This document shows positions 9,510-19,026 of a stretch of 64,000 nt of DNA, one piece after another (the stretch's first letter is position 1; the number at the start of each line of letters is the position of its first letter). The notes under the pieces are model-generated. The model did no database searches, was not told where the DNA came from, and worked only from the letters and a program-made list of their open reading frames with translations. The DNA comes from an uncultured Dorea sp. (lineage in GTDB: Bacteria > Bacillota > Clostridia > Lachnospirales > Lachnospiraceae). The stretch covers positions 147,581-211,580 of the forward strand of contig CAJUMF010000001.1 of assembly GCA_910586965.1 (NCBI GenBank), read 5' to 3'. The translations under genes and the position numbers were made by a program.

Positions 9510-10643
9510 ATGAACACAGAATTATTAGAAGCGTTGAATATTTTGGAAAAAGAGAAGGATATCAGCAAAGGAACACTGCTTGATGCAATCGAGAATTCCC
9601 TTCTGAATGCTTGTAAGAATCATTTTGGTAAGGCGGACAATGTGAGAGTCATTATGGACAGAGAGACTTGCGATTACCGCCTGTTTGCGGAAAAGACAGT
9701 AGTGGAGGATGTAGAGGATACATTAGAACAGATCAGCCTTGAGGAAGCTCAGGAAATTGACGGTTCCTACACGCTTGGAGATATCGTGCAGATTCCGATC
9801 GAGTCAAAATCTTTCGGACGCATCGCGACGCAGAATGCCAAAAACCTGATCTTACAGAAAATCCGCGAGGAAGAACGCAAGGTTGTGTACGATCAGTATT
9901 TTGAAAAGGAAAAGGATATCGTTACAGGAATTGTACAGCGGTATGTGGGAAGAAATGTGAGTATTAACCTTGGCAAGGCAGATGCTATGCTGACAGAGAA
10001 TGAGCAGGTAAAGGGAGAGAAATTCGAACCTACAGAGCGTGTGAAGCTCTATGTAGTAGAAGTCAAGAATACGACGAAAGGACCGAAGATTTTAGTCTCA
10101 CGCACGCATCCGGAGCTTGTAAAGCGGCTGTTCGAATCTGAAGTGACAGAAGTAAAGGACGGGATCGTAGAGATTAAAAGCATTGCCAGAGAGGCGGGAA
10201 GCAGAACAAAGATCGCGGTATGGTCCAATGACCCGGATGTGGATCCTGTGGGTGCCTGCGTCGGCATGAACGGTGCGAGAGTCAATGCCATCGTCAATGA
10301 GCTCAGGGGAGAAAAGATCGATATTATCAATTGGAGCGATAACCCGGCGATCTTGATCGAGAATGCACTGAGCCCGGCAAAGGTGATCTCTGTTATGGCA
10401 GACCCGGATGAGAAGGCGGCAAGTGTCATCGTACCCGATTACCAGTTGTCCCTTGCTATCGGTAAAGAGGGGCAGAACGCAAGGCTTGCGGCAAGGCTTA
10501 CCGGATATAAGATCGACATCAAGAGTGAGACACAGGCCATTGAATCCGGAGAGCTGCCGGAGAATTATATGGAGCTTTCGGAAGGTGTCTACGAGGAAGA
10601 AATGTACGATGAGGACTATGAGGAAGAGTATTCCGAGATATAA
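9510..10643 (+). CDS. nusA: Transcription termination/antitermination factor NusA
   Basis: A 377-residue RNA-polymerase-binding factor that modulates pausing, termination and antitermination. The order is an N-terminal RNAP-binding domain (1-125), an S1 domain (about 132-200, GDIVQIPIESKSFGRIA then VTGIVQRYVGRNVSINLG), and two KH domains carrying VGACVGMNGARVNAIV and LAIGKEGQNARLAARLTG. The short acidic C-terminal tail without AR repeats is normal for Firmicutes. AGGAGG precedes the ATG. It sits between rimP and ylxR. Confidence 0.96.
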   Translation: MNTELLEALNILEKEKDISKGTLLDAIENSLLNACKNHFGKADNVRVIMDRETCDYRLFAEKTVVEDVEDTLEQISLEEAQEIDGSYTLGDIVQIPIESKSFGRIATQNAKNLILQKIREEERKVVYDQYFEKEKDIVTGIVQRYVGRNVSINLGKADAMLTENEQVKGEKFEPTERVKLYVVEVKNTTKGPKILVSRTHPELVKRLFESEVTEVKDGIVEIKSIAREAGSRTKIAVWSNDPDVDPVGACVGMNGARVNAIVNELRGEKIDIINWSDNPAILIENALSPAKVISVMADPDEKAASVIVPDYQLSLAIGKEGQNARLAARLTGYKIDIKSETQAIESGELPENYMELSEGVYEEEMYDEDYEEEYSEI

Positions 10644-10662
10644 TCTAAAAGCAGGTGAGAAT

Positions 10663-10941
10663 TTGAGCGGAAATAAAAAAATGCCTGTGCGCAAATGCGT
10701 AGGGTGTCAGGAAATGAAGAATAAAAAAGAGATGATCCGTATTATACGGACTGCGGAGAATGAATTTGTGCTGGATATGACCGGGAAAAAGAACGGAAGG
10801 GGAGCGTATCTTTGCCCGGACAGGGAGTGCCTGAAGAAAGCTGTGAAAAACCGGGGATTAGAGAGGTCTTTCAAGCAGGCCATACCGGACGAAGTGTATG
10901 AATCACTGGAAAAGGAGATGGTCGCTATTGATGCCGGATAA
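10663..10941 (+). CDS. ylxR: YlxR-family RNA-binding protein (DUF448)
   Basis: A roughly 92-residue basic protein of the YlxR family, always found between nusA and infB in Firmicutes and implicated in nucleic-acid binding or regulation. The signature is PVRKCVGCQ followed by NGRGAYLCPDRECL. The long open frame extends back into nusA, but the real start is probably the TTG at 10663 behind AGGTGAG; an ATG at 10681 is an alternative. The end overlaps the L7Ae-like gene by 11 bp. Confidence 0.88.
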   Translation: MSGNKKMPVRKCVGCQEMKNKKEMIRIIRTAENEFVLDMTGKKNGRGAYLCPDRECLKKAVKNRGLERSFKQAIPDEVYESLEKEMVAIDAG

Positions 10942-11251
10942 GGTGCTGTCGCTTATCGGTCTGGCAACAAGGGCAGGAAAAACAGCAAGCGGTGAGTTTT
11001 CTACGGAAAAGGAAGTTAAATGCGGCCGGGCGGTTTTGGTTATTGTTGCTAAGGATGCATCCGATAATACAAAAAAGAAATTTAAGAATATGTGTGATTT
11101 TTATCAAGTGCCAATCTATTTTTACGCGGATAAAGATACCTTGGGGCATGCAATGGGAAAAGAATTTCGAGCGTCCCTTGCAGTTTTGGACGAGGGACTT
11201 GCAAAAGGAATGAAGAAAGCTATGAATACGAGAGAGGATACAATTGCATAG
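10931..11251 (+). CDS. ylxQ: L7Ae-like ribosomal protein family YlxQ
   Basis: A roughly 106-residue member of the L7Ae/L30e/S12e/Gadd45 RNA-binding family, which recognises kink-turns. It has LSLIGLATRAGKTASGE at the N-terminus, then a VLVIVAKDASDNTKKKF strand-helix and the CDFYQVPIY region. The start is taken as ATG at 10931, overlapping the ylxR stop. A tandem TTG at 10928 and a longer frame from 10898 are possible but unlikely. infB follows after 14 bp, in the standard nusA-operon position. Confidence 0.88.
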   Translation: MPDKVLSLIGLATRAGKTASGEFSTEKEVKCGRAVLVIVAKDASDNTKKKFKNMCDFYQVPIYFYADKDTLGHAMGKEFRASLAVLDEGLAKGMKKAMNTREDTIA

Positions 11252-11265
11252 AGGAGGTAGTGTTT

Positions 11266-14103
11266 ATGTCAAAAATTAAAATATACGAGTTAGCAAAAGA
11301 GCTTCAGGTAACAAGCAAGGAAGTGATAGAGCTGCTGGGTAAAAAGAATATTGAAGTTAAGAGCCATATGAGCTCGATTGAGGATACGGAGGCAGATCAG
11401 GTCAGAGGTTCGTTTATGAAAAAGGAAAAAACAGTGGAGAAGAAATTAGAGGAAGCACCGAAAAAGAAAAATATCGTTCATGTATTCCGCCCGCAGAATA
11501 CACAGAAGGGTGTAAGACAGGGAGGAAGCAGGCAGAAAGGGAAAGGGGGGCATACGCCCGGGAAACCTATGCAGGTGAATAATGGCCGCCCCTCAAAAGC
11601 ATCGCCTGTTCCAAAGGCAGAACCGGCAATGCGAAAAGCTGCGGAAAAGCCGGAGACGGAAAAACCAATGGTGAAAAAGGCGGAACCGGCAGCGAAAGTT
11701 TCGGGAGTGAAGCCGGAGACAGAAAAACCGCAGAATATTGAGAAGCCTCAGACAGCGGCACCGGTAAAACCGGCAGAAAATAAGCCCCAGCAGACGGCAC
11801 AGATATCCCATAAGCCCCAGGAGGAGAATCGTCACCGGTCATTCTCCGAGCGCGGACAGGGAGACAGGAGACCGCAAAGTGACCGTCAGGGCGACCGCCA
11901 GGGACGTCAGGGAGAACGCTCTAATCGCCAGGGTGACCGTCCGAATCGTTCGGGAGAACGCTCTAATCGTCCGGGTGACCGTCCGGGTCGTACATCAGAC
12001 AGGAACGGCGAACGCGGACAGGGCGGCAATGCAAGAACAGGACGTCAGGGAGAACGCCGTTTTGGTGACAGAGACAGAGATCGGAACCGGGACAGAGATC
12101 GCAGTCAGGGAGCCGGCGGAAGGCCTGAAGATCGGCGCGGCGGAAGAAGGAATGACTCATCAGCAATTCCGGCGCCTGCTATAGAGGCGCAGAAGACCCA
12201 GCGGAGCAAGGGCAAAGGGAAAGATGACCACAAAAAGAAAGATTACCGCAGGGATGAAGAAGAGAGGATGCCTAAGGGGAAGGGCAGAAGGAATGAGCAG
12301 AAGCCCCAGATGCAGAAACCTCAGCAGAAATTGCAGCAGGCAGAAGAGACGATTAAGTCTATCGTTATTCCTGAACTGCTTACGATCAAAGAGCTGGCTG
12401 ACAAGATGAAGATTGTGCCGTCTGTGATCATTAAGAAACTTTTCTTGCAGGGAAAGATGGCAACTGTAAATCAGGAAGTTGACTATGAAACAGCAGAAGA
12501 GATCGCATTGGAATTTGATATTCTCTGCGAAAAAGAAGAAGTTGTAGATGTGATCGAAGAGCTTCTGAAAGAGGAGGAAGAGGATGTTAAGAAGATGAAG
12601 AAACGTCCTCCGGTTGTCTGTGTCATGGGACACGTAGACCACGGAAAGACTTCCCTTCTTGACGCAATCCGCCATACGAATGTCATCGGCGGAGAAGCGG
12701 GAGGCATCACCCAGCATATCGGAGCTTATGTGGTGGAGGTAAACGGAGAACGGATCACTTTCCTTGATACACCGGGTCATGAAGCCTTTACCGCTATGCG
12801 TATGAGAGGTGCAAGCTCTACAGATATTGCAATTCTTGTAGTTGCGGCGGACGACGGAGTCATGCCCCAGACGGTAGAGGCAATCAACCATGCAAAAGCA
12901 GCAGGGGTTGAGATTATCGTCGCGGTCAATAAGATCGATAAGCCAAGCGCCAATATTGAGCGCGTCAAACAGGAACTTACAGAGTATGAATTGATTCCGG
13001 AAGACTGGGGCGGAAGTACAGTCTTTGTGCCGGTGTCAGCAAAGACCGGGGAAGGTCTTGAAGATCTGATGGAAATGATCGTTCTCACCGCAGAGGTAAT
13101 GGAACTTAAGGCGAATCCGAACCGCCGTGCAAGAGGGCTTGTCCTTGAGGCACAGCTTGATAAAGGACGCGGCTCTGTGGCGACTGTCCTTGTACAAAAA
13201 GGTACTCTTCGTATCGGAGATGCTGTGGCGGCAGGTTCTGCATTCGGTAAAGTCAGGGCTATGATGGATGATAAGGGAAGACGTGTAAAGGAAGCCGGAC
13301 CGTCTGTCCCGGTTGAGATATTAGGTTTGAATGATGTTCCGAATGCCGGAGAAGTATTTGTCGGCTGCGGAAATGATAAAGAGGCCAGAAGCTTTGCAGA
13401 GACTTTCATCTCTCAGAGCAAAGTGAAGCTTTTGGAGGATACAAAATCCAAGCTTTCTCTGGATGATCTGTTTACCCAGATACAGGAAGGGAACTTAAAG
13501 GAATTGGGTATCGTTGTGAAGGCGGATGTGCAAGGGTCTGTAGAAGCCATTAAACAGAGTCTCTTAAAGCTTTCGAATGATGAAGTTGTAGTAAAGATCA
13601 TCCACGGCGGCGTCGGTGCGATCAATGAGTCGGATGTAAGTCTGGCATCTGCCTCTAACGCCATTATTATCGGATTTAATGTTCGGCCGGATGCTACTGC
13701 GAAGGAGACGGCAGACCGTGAAGGTGTGGATATCCGGCTGTACCGCGTGATCTACAATGCCATTGAGGACGTGGAGGCCGCTATGAAAGGGATGCTTGAT
13801 CCAGTGTTTGAGGAAAAGATACTTGGCCATGCGGAGGTGCGTCAGCTTTTCAAAGCGTCCGGTGTCGGAACAATTGCCGGTTCCTATGTGCTTGACGGAA
13901 TCTTTGAGAGAGATTGTTCGGTACGCATTACCCGGGATGGCGTCGTAGTCTTTGAAGGCTCTTTGGCATCGCTGAGACGTTTTAAAGATGACGTAAAAGA
14001 AGTAAGAACCGGCTATGAGTGCGGATTTGTATTCGCAAACTTTAATGACGTCAAAGAAGGCGATCTTGTTGAAGCATTTAAGATGGTTGAGATTCCGAGA
14101 TAG
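11266..14103 (+). CDS. infB: Translation initiation factor IF-2
   Basis: A 945-residue GTPase that brings initiator tRNA to the 30S subunit and promotes subunit joining. The start is the ATG at 11266, with GAGGAGGT 7 nt upstream; a GTG at 11260 lies too close to that site. An N-terminal helical domain (KIKIYELAKEL) is followed by a long low-complexity stretch (about 60-330) rich in Lys/Pro, then Arg/Gly/Asp repeats. A second IF2_N domain (IKELADKMKIVPS) precedes the G domain with P-loop GHVDHGKTS at 455-463, DTPGHEAF and NKIDKP. Beta-barrel and C-terminal fMet-tRNA-binding domains finish it. Confidence 0.97.
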   Translation: MSKIKIYELAKELQVTSKEVIELLGKKNIEVKSHMSSIEDTEADQVRGSFMKKEKTVEKKLEEAPKKKNIVHVFRPQNTQKGVRQGGSRQKGKGGHTPGKPMQVNNGRPSKASPVPKAEPAMRKAAEKPETEKPMVKKAEPAAKVSGVKPETEKPQNIEKPQTAAPVKPAENKPQQTAQISHKPQEENRHRSFSERGQGDRRPQSDRQGDRQGRQGERSNRQGDRPNRSGERSNRPGDRPGRTSDRNGERGQGGNARTGRQGERRFGDRDRDRNRDRDRSQGAGGRPEDRRGGRRNDSSAIPAPAIEAQKTQRSKGKGKDDHKKKDYRRDEEERMPKGKGRRNEQKPQMQKPQQKLQQAEETIKSIVIPELLTIKELADKMKIVPSVIIKKLFLQGKMATVNQEVDYETAEEIALEFDILCEKEEVVDVIEELLKEEEEDVKKMKKRPPVVCVMGHVDHGKTSLLDAIRHTNVIGGEAGGITQHIGAYVVEVNGERITFLDTPGHEAFTAMRMRGASSTDIAILVVAADDGVMPQTVEAINHAKAAGVEIIVAVNKIDKPSANIERVKQELTEYELIPEDWGGSTVFVPVSAKTGEGLEDLMEMIVLTAEVMELKANPNRRARGLVLEAQLDKGRGSVATVLVQKGTLRIGDAVAAGSAFGKVRAMMDDKGRRVKEAGPSVPVEILGLNDVPNAGEVFVGCGNDKEARSFAETFISQSKVKLLEDTKSKLSLDDLFTQIQEGNLKELGIVVKADVQGSVEAIKQSLLKLSNDEVVVKIIHGGVGAINESDVSLASASNAIIIGFNVRPDATAKETADREGVDIRLYRVIYNAIEDVEAAMKGMLDPVFEEKILGHAEVRQLFKASGVGTIAGSYVLDGIFERDCSVRITRDGVVVFEGSLASLRRFKDDVKEVRTGYECGFVFANFNDVKEGDLVEAFKMVEIPR
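11911..11994 (+). repeat. 42-bp tandem repeat inside infB low-complexity region
   Basis: Two adjacent 42-bp copies start at 11911 and 11953, each opening with GGAGAACGCTCTAATCG. They encode 14-residue Arg/Gly/Asp-rich units of the type GERSNRxGDRPxR. Degenerate copies flank them between about 11860 and 12060. The unit stays in frame, so length change by slippage would be tolerated. Confidence 0.8.
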
Positions 14104-14118
14104 TAGGAGATCAGTGGA

Positions 14119-14523
14119 ATGAAAAAGAGAGGTATTAAAAACACAAGAATCAATACAGAAGTGCAGCGGGAACTAAGCAATATCATACGAAGCGGCATCA
14201 AAGACCCTCGAGTCGCACCGTGGACTTCCGTGGTGGCGGCAGAGGTTGCGCCGGACCTTAAGACTTGTAAAGCGTATATCAGTGTGCTCGGGGATGAGAA
14301 AGCACAGGCAGATACGCTTGACGGACTTAACAGCGCGGTGGGATTTGTGCGCAGAGAGCTGGCAAGGACCTTGAATATGCGCAACACCCCGGAAATACGG
14401 TTCATATTGGATCAATCCATTGAATATGGTGTGAATATGTCTAAAAAGATAGATGAGGTCACGAAAGATTTGAAAGTGTCGGATATGGATAGGGAAGATG
14501 AAGGAGAGAATGATGCTGAATAG
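14119..14523 (+). CDS. rbfA: Ribosome-binding factor A
   Basis: A 134-residue KH-fold protein that binds the immature 30S subunit and assists 16S rRNA processing. RINTEVQRELSNIIR and DPRVAPWTSVVAAEVAPDL are typical, with LRRELA-like RRELARTLNMRNTPEIRF near the C-terminus. It lies 15 bp after infB and its stop overlaps the nrnA start. Confidence 0.95.
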   Translation: MKKRGIKNTRINTEVQRELSNIIRSGIKDPRVAPWTSVVAAEVAPDLKTCKAYISVLGDEKAQADTLDGLNSAVGFVRRELARTLNMRNTPEIRFILDQSIEYGVNMSKKIDEVTKDLKVSDMDREDEGENDAE

Positions 14524-15460
14524 ATTGTTAGAGCTGGCAGATACCATTGCCATAGGCGGCCATGTAAGGCCGGACGGTGATTGCATCGGCTCCGGCCTGG
14601 GACTGCGCCAGTATATTAAAGACAACTACAAGGACAAAGAAGTGGAAGTATATTTGGAGGAAATTCCGGAGAAATACAGATTTTTAGAGGGAACGGAAAC
14701 GGTCAGGCATGAAATCCCTGAGGGAAAAATATATGATCTGTTTATCTGTCTGGACTGTGCGGATTTGGAACGTCTTGGTTTTTCGGCCCCTCTGTTTGAG
14801 AACGCGAAGAATACACTGTGTATTGATCATCATGTGAGCAATCCGGGGTTTGCAAAGGAGAATCATATTGTGCCTGATGCCAGCTCCACGTCGGAGCTGG
14901 TGTATGAGCTGATCAACAGAGAATGTGTAAGCAAAGAGGTGGCAGAGGCTCTTTATACGGGGATTCTTCACGATACAGGCGTGTTCCAGTATTCCTGTAC
15001 AGCGCCTTCTACGTTGCGGGCTGCGGCAGAGCTTTTGGAAGCGGGGGTAGATGCGCCGAAAATCATTCGGGACACTTTTTATGAGAAAACTTATGCACAG
15101 CATCAGGTGTTGGGCCGCGCATTGTTAGAAAGTATCTTGTTCCTGGACGGGAGATGCATTGCCTCCTATATCCGTGAGCGGGAGATGAGATTTTTTGGGG
15201 TAGACAGAAGTGACTTAGACGGTATTGCCAGTCAGCTCCGTAATACAAAGGGAGTAGAAGTAGCGATTTTTATGGACGAAATACGCCCCAACGTCTATAA
15301 AGTAAGCTTGCGTTCCGGAGATATTGTAGATGTGAGTGTGATCGCCCGGTATTTCGGAGGGGGCGGACATAAAAAGGCGGCAGGATTTACTTTGACAGGA
15401 ACACCTTATGATGTGATCAACAACCTTTCCAAACAGATTGAGCTGCAGTTGGAGAAGTAA
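14513..15460 (+). CDS. nrnA: DHH-family oligoribonuclease / pAp phosphatase NrnA
   Basis: A roughly 316-residue cytoplasmic DHH/DHHA1 phosphoesterase that degrades nano-RNAs and dephosphorylates 3'-phosphoadenosine 5'-phosphate in Firmicutes. Metal-binding motifs are GHVRPDGDCIGS, LFICLDCAD, and CIDHHVSN, with GGGGHKKAAGF near the C-terminus for substrate binding. I choose the ATG at 14513, placed 6 nt after AGGAG; ATG 14510 and 14498 are in the same frame. The start overlaps the rbfA end by 11 bp, and truB begins 2 bp after the stop. Confidence 0.92.
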   Translation: MLNRLLELADTIAIGGHVRPDGDCIGSGLGLRQYIKDNYKDKEVEVYLEEIPEKYRFLEGTETVRHEIPEGKIYDLFICLDCADLERLGFSAPLFENAKNTLCIDHHVSNPGFAKENHIVPDASSTSELVYELINRECVSKEVAEALYTGILHDTGVFQYSCTAPSTLRAAAELLEAGVDAPKIIRDTFYEKTYAQHQVLGRALLESILFLDGRCIASYIREREMRFFGVDRSDLDGIASQLRNTKGVEVAIFMDEIRPNVYKVSLRSGDIVDVSVIARYFGGGGHKKAAGFTLTGTPYDVINNLSKQIELQLEK

Positions 15461-15462
15461 GT

Positions 15463-16371
15463 ATGATACATGGAGTTATGAATGTCTGTAAGGAAAAAGG
15501 CTATACGTCTCATGATGTGGTGGCGGTTCTCCGCCGGATCACCGGGCAGAAAAAAATCGGGCATACGGGAACACTTGACCCGGATGCCAGAGGAGTGCTG
15601 CCTGTCTGTCTTGGGAAGGGAACAAAGCTTTGCGAACTTCTTACCGGCGAGGATAAGACTTATGAAACGGTTCTTCTGCTTGGAAAAGTCACCGATACAC
15701 AAGACATTTCCGGAAAGGTTCTGGCTGAGCAATGTGTAGATTCTCTGAAAGTCGAGGAAGTGGAAGCGGCAGTGTTTTCTTTTTTGGGCGAGTATGAGCA
15801 GACCCCTCCGATGTATTCGGCTTTAAAGGTGAATGGCAAAAAGCTTTATGAACTGGCCAGAAGCGGGCAGGTAGTAGAGAGGAAAGCACGCCGGGTCTAT
15901 ATTACAGACATTAAATTGCTGGAGATAAATCTCCCGAGAGTGCGGATGAAAGTGACATGTTCCAAAGGAACTTATATCAGGACGCTATGTCATGATATTG
16001 GCGAAAAGCTTGGTTTAGGCGGATGCATGGAAGAACTTATCCGTACTCGTGTAGGGCGTTTTACGATGGAGAATTCCCGGACCCTTGAAGAGATTGCGCA
16101 TATTTTTTCGGACGGAGAAGTGTCTGAGCTCCTCGTGCCGGTAGATGAGATGTTTGACAGCGCTCCCCGCGCCCGCGTGACCGATGCATGGGAAACAGCG
16201 GCAAGAAACGGCAGTTCGCTGCCTGAGGATGCTGCGGTGTGCGAAAAAACGCTCATAGACAATGAGAGAGTTCGGCTCTATGACAGAGAGGAACGTTTTA
16301 TCGCACTCTACAGATGGAGAGAAAAAACGGGAGAATATAGATTGGAAAAAATGTTTTTTCCCGAGATTTAA
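15463..16371 (+). CDS. truB: tRNA pseudouridine(55) synthase TruB
   Basis: A 302-residue enzyme making pseudouridine 55 in the T-loop of tRNAs. The catalytic Asp is in GHTGTLDPDARGVLP, and VTCSKGTYIRTLCHDIGE is the second family block. The start is ATG at 15463, two bases after the nrnA stop. The family commonly has a C-terminal PUA-like domain and a short version is present here. It is part of the nusA-ribF operon. Confidence 0.95.
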   Translation: MIHGVMNVCKEKGYTSHDVVAVLRRITGQKKIGHTGTLDPDARGVLPVCLGKGTKLCELLTGEDKTYETVLLLGKVTDTQDISGKVLAEQCVDSLKVEEVEAAVFSFLGEYEQTPPMYSALKVNGKKLYELARSGQVVERKARRVYITDIKLLEINLPRVRMKVTCSKGTYIRTLCHDIGEKLGLGGCMEELIRTRVGRFTMENSRTLEEIAHIFSDGEVSELLVPVDEMFDSAPRARVTDAWETAARNGSSLPEDAAVCEKTLIDNERVRLYDREERFIALYRWREKTGEYRLEKMFFPEI

Positions 16372-16388
16372 AGTTACAAGGAGTGGCT

Positions 16389-17312
16389 ATGCGCTATGTA
16401 AAATGGCTGTCCCACTATCTGGACAGAAGAAGGTCGGCGGTAACCTTCGGTAAATTTGACGGACTTCATCTGGGTCACCAGAAGCTCGTCGAGAAGGTTT
16501 TAGAACTTAAAAAAGAACAGAATACGGTCGGCATTGTATGTGCGTTTGACATGCGCCCCCTGTGGAAGGCGAATCAGCTTCATATGGAGCGGTTGATGAC
16601 AGGCAAAGAAAGATATCATCATCTTGATGCGCAGATGGATTATCTTGTAGAGTGTCCCTTTACAGAAAAATTCCGAAATGTGACTGCGCAGGATTTTATA
16701 CGTGATGTGATCTGCGGGGTCTTTCATGCGGCTTATGTAGTGGTAGGGACAGACTTTCACTTTGGAAGGAATCAGGGCGGGGATGTCCATATGTTGGAAG
16801 AATACTCGAAAGAATATGGATATGAGCTTGTAGTGGTCGAGAAAGAGCGCTATAATGATCATGTTATCAGCAGCACCTACATCCGGGACGTTCTAAAAGA
16901 AGGGAATGTCCGCCTGACGAATTATCTGTTAGGTTATCCTTTTGAGGTGAATGGCAGAGTAGAACGGGGCAGACAGCTCGGCAGGACACTTGGATTTCCA
17001 ACGATGAATGTGGCATGGCCGGAATACAAGTTAGTTCCGCCAAGAGGTGTATATGTCAGCGAGATAACGATTGATGGGATAAAATATCCGGGCATATCCA
17101 ATGTTGGTGTCAAACCTACCGTGTCGGAGGAAGGAAGAGTCGTTTTGGAGAGCTTCCTGTTCGGCTACGGGAGTGATGCCTATGGGAGAAAGATTAAAGC
17201 GGAGTTTCTTGAGTTTAGACGGCCAGAGCAAAAGTTTGGCAGTATAGAGGAAATGAAAGCCTGTGTTGATAAAGATATCGCATACGGGAAAAGATACTTT
17301 GGGATAGAGTAG
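16389..17312 (+). CDS. ribF: Bifunctional riboflavin kinase / FAD synthetase
   Basis: A roughly 307-residue enzyme converting riboflavin to FMN and then FAD. The N-terminal adenylyltransferase domain has TFGKFDGLHLGHQ and the ISSTYIRD block; the C-terminal kinase domain has GRQLGRTLGFPTMN and PPRGVYV. The ATG at 16389 lies 5 nt after AAGGAG and is preferred to the GTG at 16383, which lies inside that site. It follows truB by 17 bp and closes the operon. Confidence 0.95.
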   Translation: MRYVKWLSHYLDRRRSAVTFGKFDGLHLGHQKLVEKVLELKKEQNTVGIVCAFDMRPLWKANQLHMERLMTGKERYHHLDAQMDYLVECPFTEKFRNVTAQDFIRDVICGVFHAAYVVVGTDFHFGRNQGGDVHMLEEYSKEYGYELVVVEKERYNDHVISSTYIRDVLKEGNVRLTNYLLGYPFEVNGRVERGRQLGRTLGFPTMNVAWPEYKLVPPRGVYVSEITIDGIKYPGISNVGVKPTVSEEGRVVLESFLFGYGSDAYGRKIKAEFLEFRRPEQKFGSIEEMKACVDKDIAYGKRYFGIE

Positions 17313-17328
17313 CGAAGGAGAATTACAA

Positions 17329-18984
17329 ATGAGCATAACAGAAGTGTTTTTGTTATTTGGCGGGTTAGGCTTCTTTCTTTACGGCATGAAGCTTATGAGT
17401 GAGGGACTGGAGAAAGCAGCCGGTGCGAAGATGAGAGGGATTCTGGAGTTTTTTACAAAGAATCGCTTTATCGGGATGGTGGTGGGGATTGTATTTACCG
17501 CGATCATCCAGTCTTCCAATGCGACTACGGTAATGGTAGTCAGTTTTGTCAATTCCGGATTGATGAACCTGATGCAGGCATCAGGCGTGATATTGGGAGC
17601 CAATATTGGTACGACGGTGACAGGGCAGCTCATTGCTTTTAACCTGTCGGATATTGCACCGTTGATCGTGATCATCGGAGTTGTTATGACAATGTTCTGC
17701 AAAAAGCAGAATGTCAAAAAAATCGGCGAGGTGATCCTTGGCTTTGGTGTTCTGTTTATGGGTCTGCGTATCATGGGAGAAAGTATGCAGGCCGTCAAAG
17801 ACTCTCCGGAGATTTTGAATTTCCTTGCGTCTTTAAGGAATCCGTTTTCAGCAATTCTAGTAGGAATTGTGATCACCTCTGTCTTACAGAGTTCCTCGGC
17901 CACGGTGGGAATCATTCTTTTAATGGTCTCACAGGGACTTCTGGATTTTCGGATCTGTCCGTTTATGATTCTTGGATGTAATATTGGTTCCTGTGTATCT
18001 GCTCTGGCAGCAAGCCTTAGCGGAAAAAAGGATGCAAAGCGTGCAGCGCTTATCCATTTCTTCTTTAATGTTATTGGTTCTGCGATTATGTTTGTAATAC
18101 TGATCGTGGCACTTAACCCGATCACAGATGCTCTTTTGTATATATCGGGGGGAAGTCTTTCCCGGGCTGTTGCCAATGTACATACTTTGATGAAAGTGTT
18201 TGAGGTTGCTATGCTGTTCCCATTTATGGGATTTATTGTGAAGCTCACTTACAAGGCCGTTCCCGGTACAGATGATGAAGGAAAAGACGAGTATGAACTT
18301 CTCTATATCCGAAAGTCTCTGATGTCTCCTTCGACGGCTGTTATGGATGCCATCCATGAGATTGAACATATGGGGAAAGTAGCCATTGCCAATCTGGAGA
18401 TCGGAATGGACGCTTTGTGTGAGAAAGATGAGGAAAAGATCCAAAAGGTTTATAAAATTGAGGATTATATTGATTTTATGAACAGCAGGATCACGGATTA
18501 TCTTGTGAAGGTGAATGAAATCGATCTGCCGCTGGCGGATGCCGAGAAGCTTGGCGGATTGTTCCATGTAGTGAACGATATCGAACGGATTGGAGATCAC
18601 GCAGAGAATCTCGCGGATTCTGCTTCCACTCGGATTCGGGAGAACGTGGAGCTGAGTGATAAAGCGAAGAAACAGCTCAGGGATATGATGAAGGATGTTA
18701 TTGAGCTGTTTGAGTATTCCCTGGATATGTTTACGAACAGTAACCAGCGTCATATGAAGGAGATTCTTGCCCTCGAGGACCAGATTGATGAGCAGGAGAG
18801 GAGTCTTCAGAAAGTGCATGTAAAACGTCTTGCAAAAAATAAGTGTACACCCATGTCCGGAATGATTTTCTCTGATACTGTTTCAGGTCTTGAGCGTGTA
18901 GCTGATCATGCGACGAATATTGCTTTTGCGATTATTGAGCCATTTGACAGCCGTGAAGAGGAAAAGATAGAGGACGAGTTGTAA
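17329..18984 (+). CDS. Na/phosphate symporter with PhoU domain
   Basis: A 551-residue inner-membrane Na+/Pi cotransporter of the NptA/PNaS family. Two inverted repeats carry the signature QSSNATTVMVVSFVNSG and QSSSATVGIILLMVSQG, each followed by a GxNIG segment (GANIGTTVTGQ and GCNIGSCVSAL). About eight membrane helices are followed by a cytoplasmic PhoU-like helical domain (about 335-540, IERIGDHAENLADSA and LERVADHATNIA). It follows ribF by 16 bp and may be partly co-transcribed. Transport of phosphate is inferred from the family. Confidence 0.88.
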   Translation: MSITEVFLLFGGLGFFLYGMKLMSEGLEKAAGAKMRGILEFFTKNRFIGMVVGIVFTAIIQSSNATTVMVVSFVNSGLMNLMQASGVILGANIGTTVTGQLIAFNLSDIAPLIVIIGVVMTMFCKKQNVKKIGEVILGFGVLFMGLRIMGESMQAVKDSPEILNFLASLRNPFSAILVGIVITSVLQSSSATVGIILLMVSQGLLDFRICPFMILGCNIGSCVSALAASLSGKKDAKRAALIHFFFNVIGSAIMFVILIVALNPITDALLYISGGSLSRAVANVHTLMKVFEVAMLFPFMGFIVKLTYKAVPGTDDEGKDEYELLYIRKSLMSPSTAVMDAIHEIEHMGKVAIANLEIGMDALCEKDEEKIQKVYKIEDYIDFMNSRITDYLVKVNEIDLPLADAEKLGGLFHVVNDIERIGDHAENLADSASTRIRENVELSDKAKKQLRDMMKDVIELFEYSLDMFTNSNQRHMKEILALEDQIDEQERSLQKVHVKRLAKNKCTPMSGMIFSDTVSGLERVADHATNIAFAIIEPFDSREEEKIEDEL

Positions 18985-18991
18985 GTTTTCC

Positions 18992-19020
18992 TTTACACGA
19001 GGGAACACTTATGTTATACT
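18992..19020 (+). promoter_or_regulatory. rpsO promoter
   Basis: TTTACA (18992-18997) and TATACT (19015-19020) are 17 bp apart. Transcription would start near 19027, giving a leader of about 87 nt before rpsO. Confidence 0.75.
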
Positions 19021-19026
19021 TTTTGG

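Noticed and set aside
11860..12130. CRISPR-like repeat array
   Set aside because: The repeats are in frame within infB, adjoin without unique spacers, and encode Arg/Gly-rich protein.
12160..12891. 243-codon minus-strand frame opposite infB
   Set aside because: Shadow of the Lys/Glu-rich IF-2 region; no family features.
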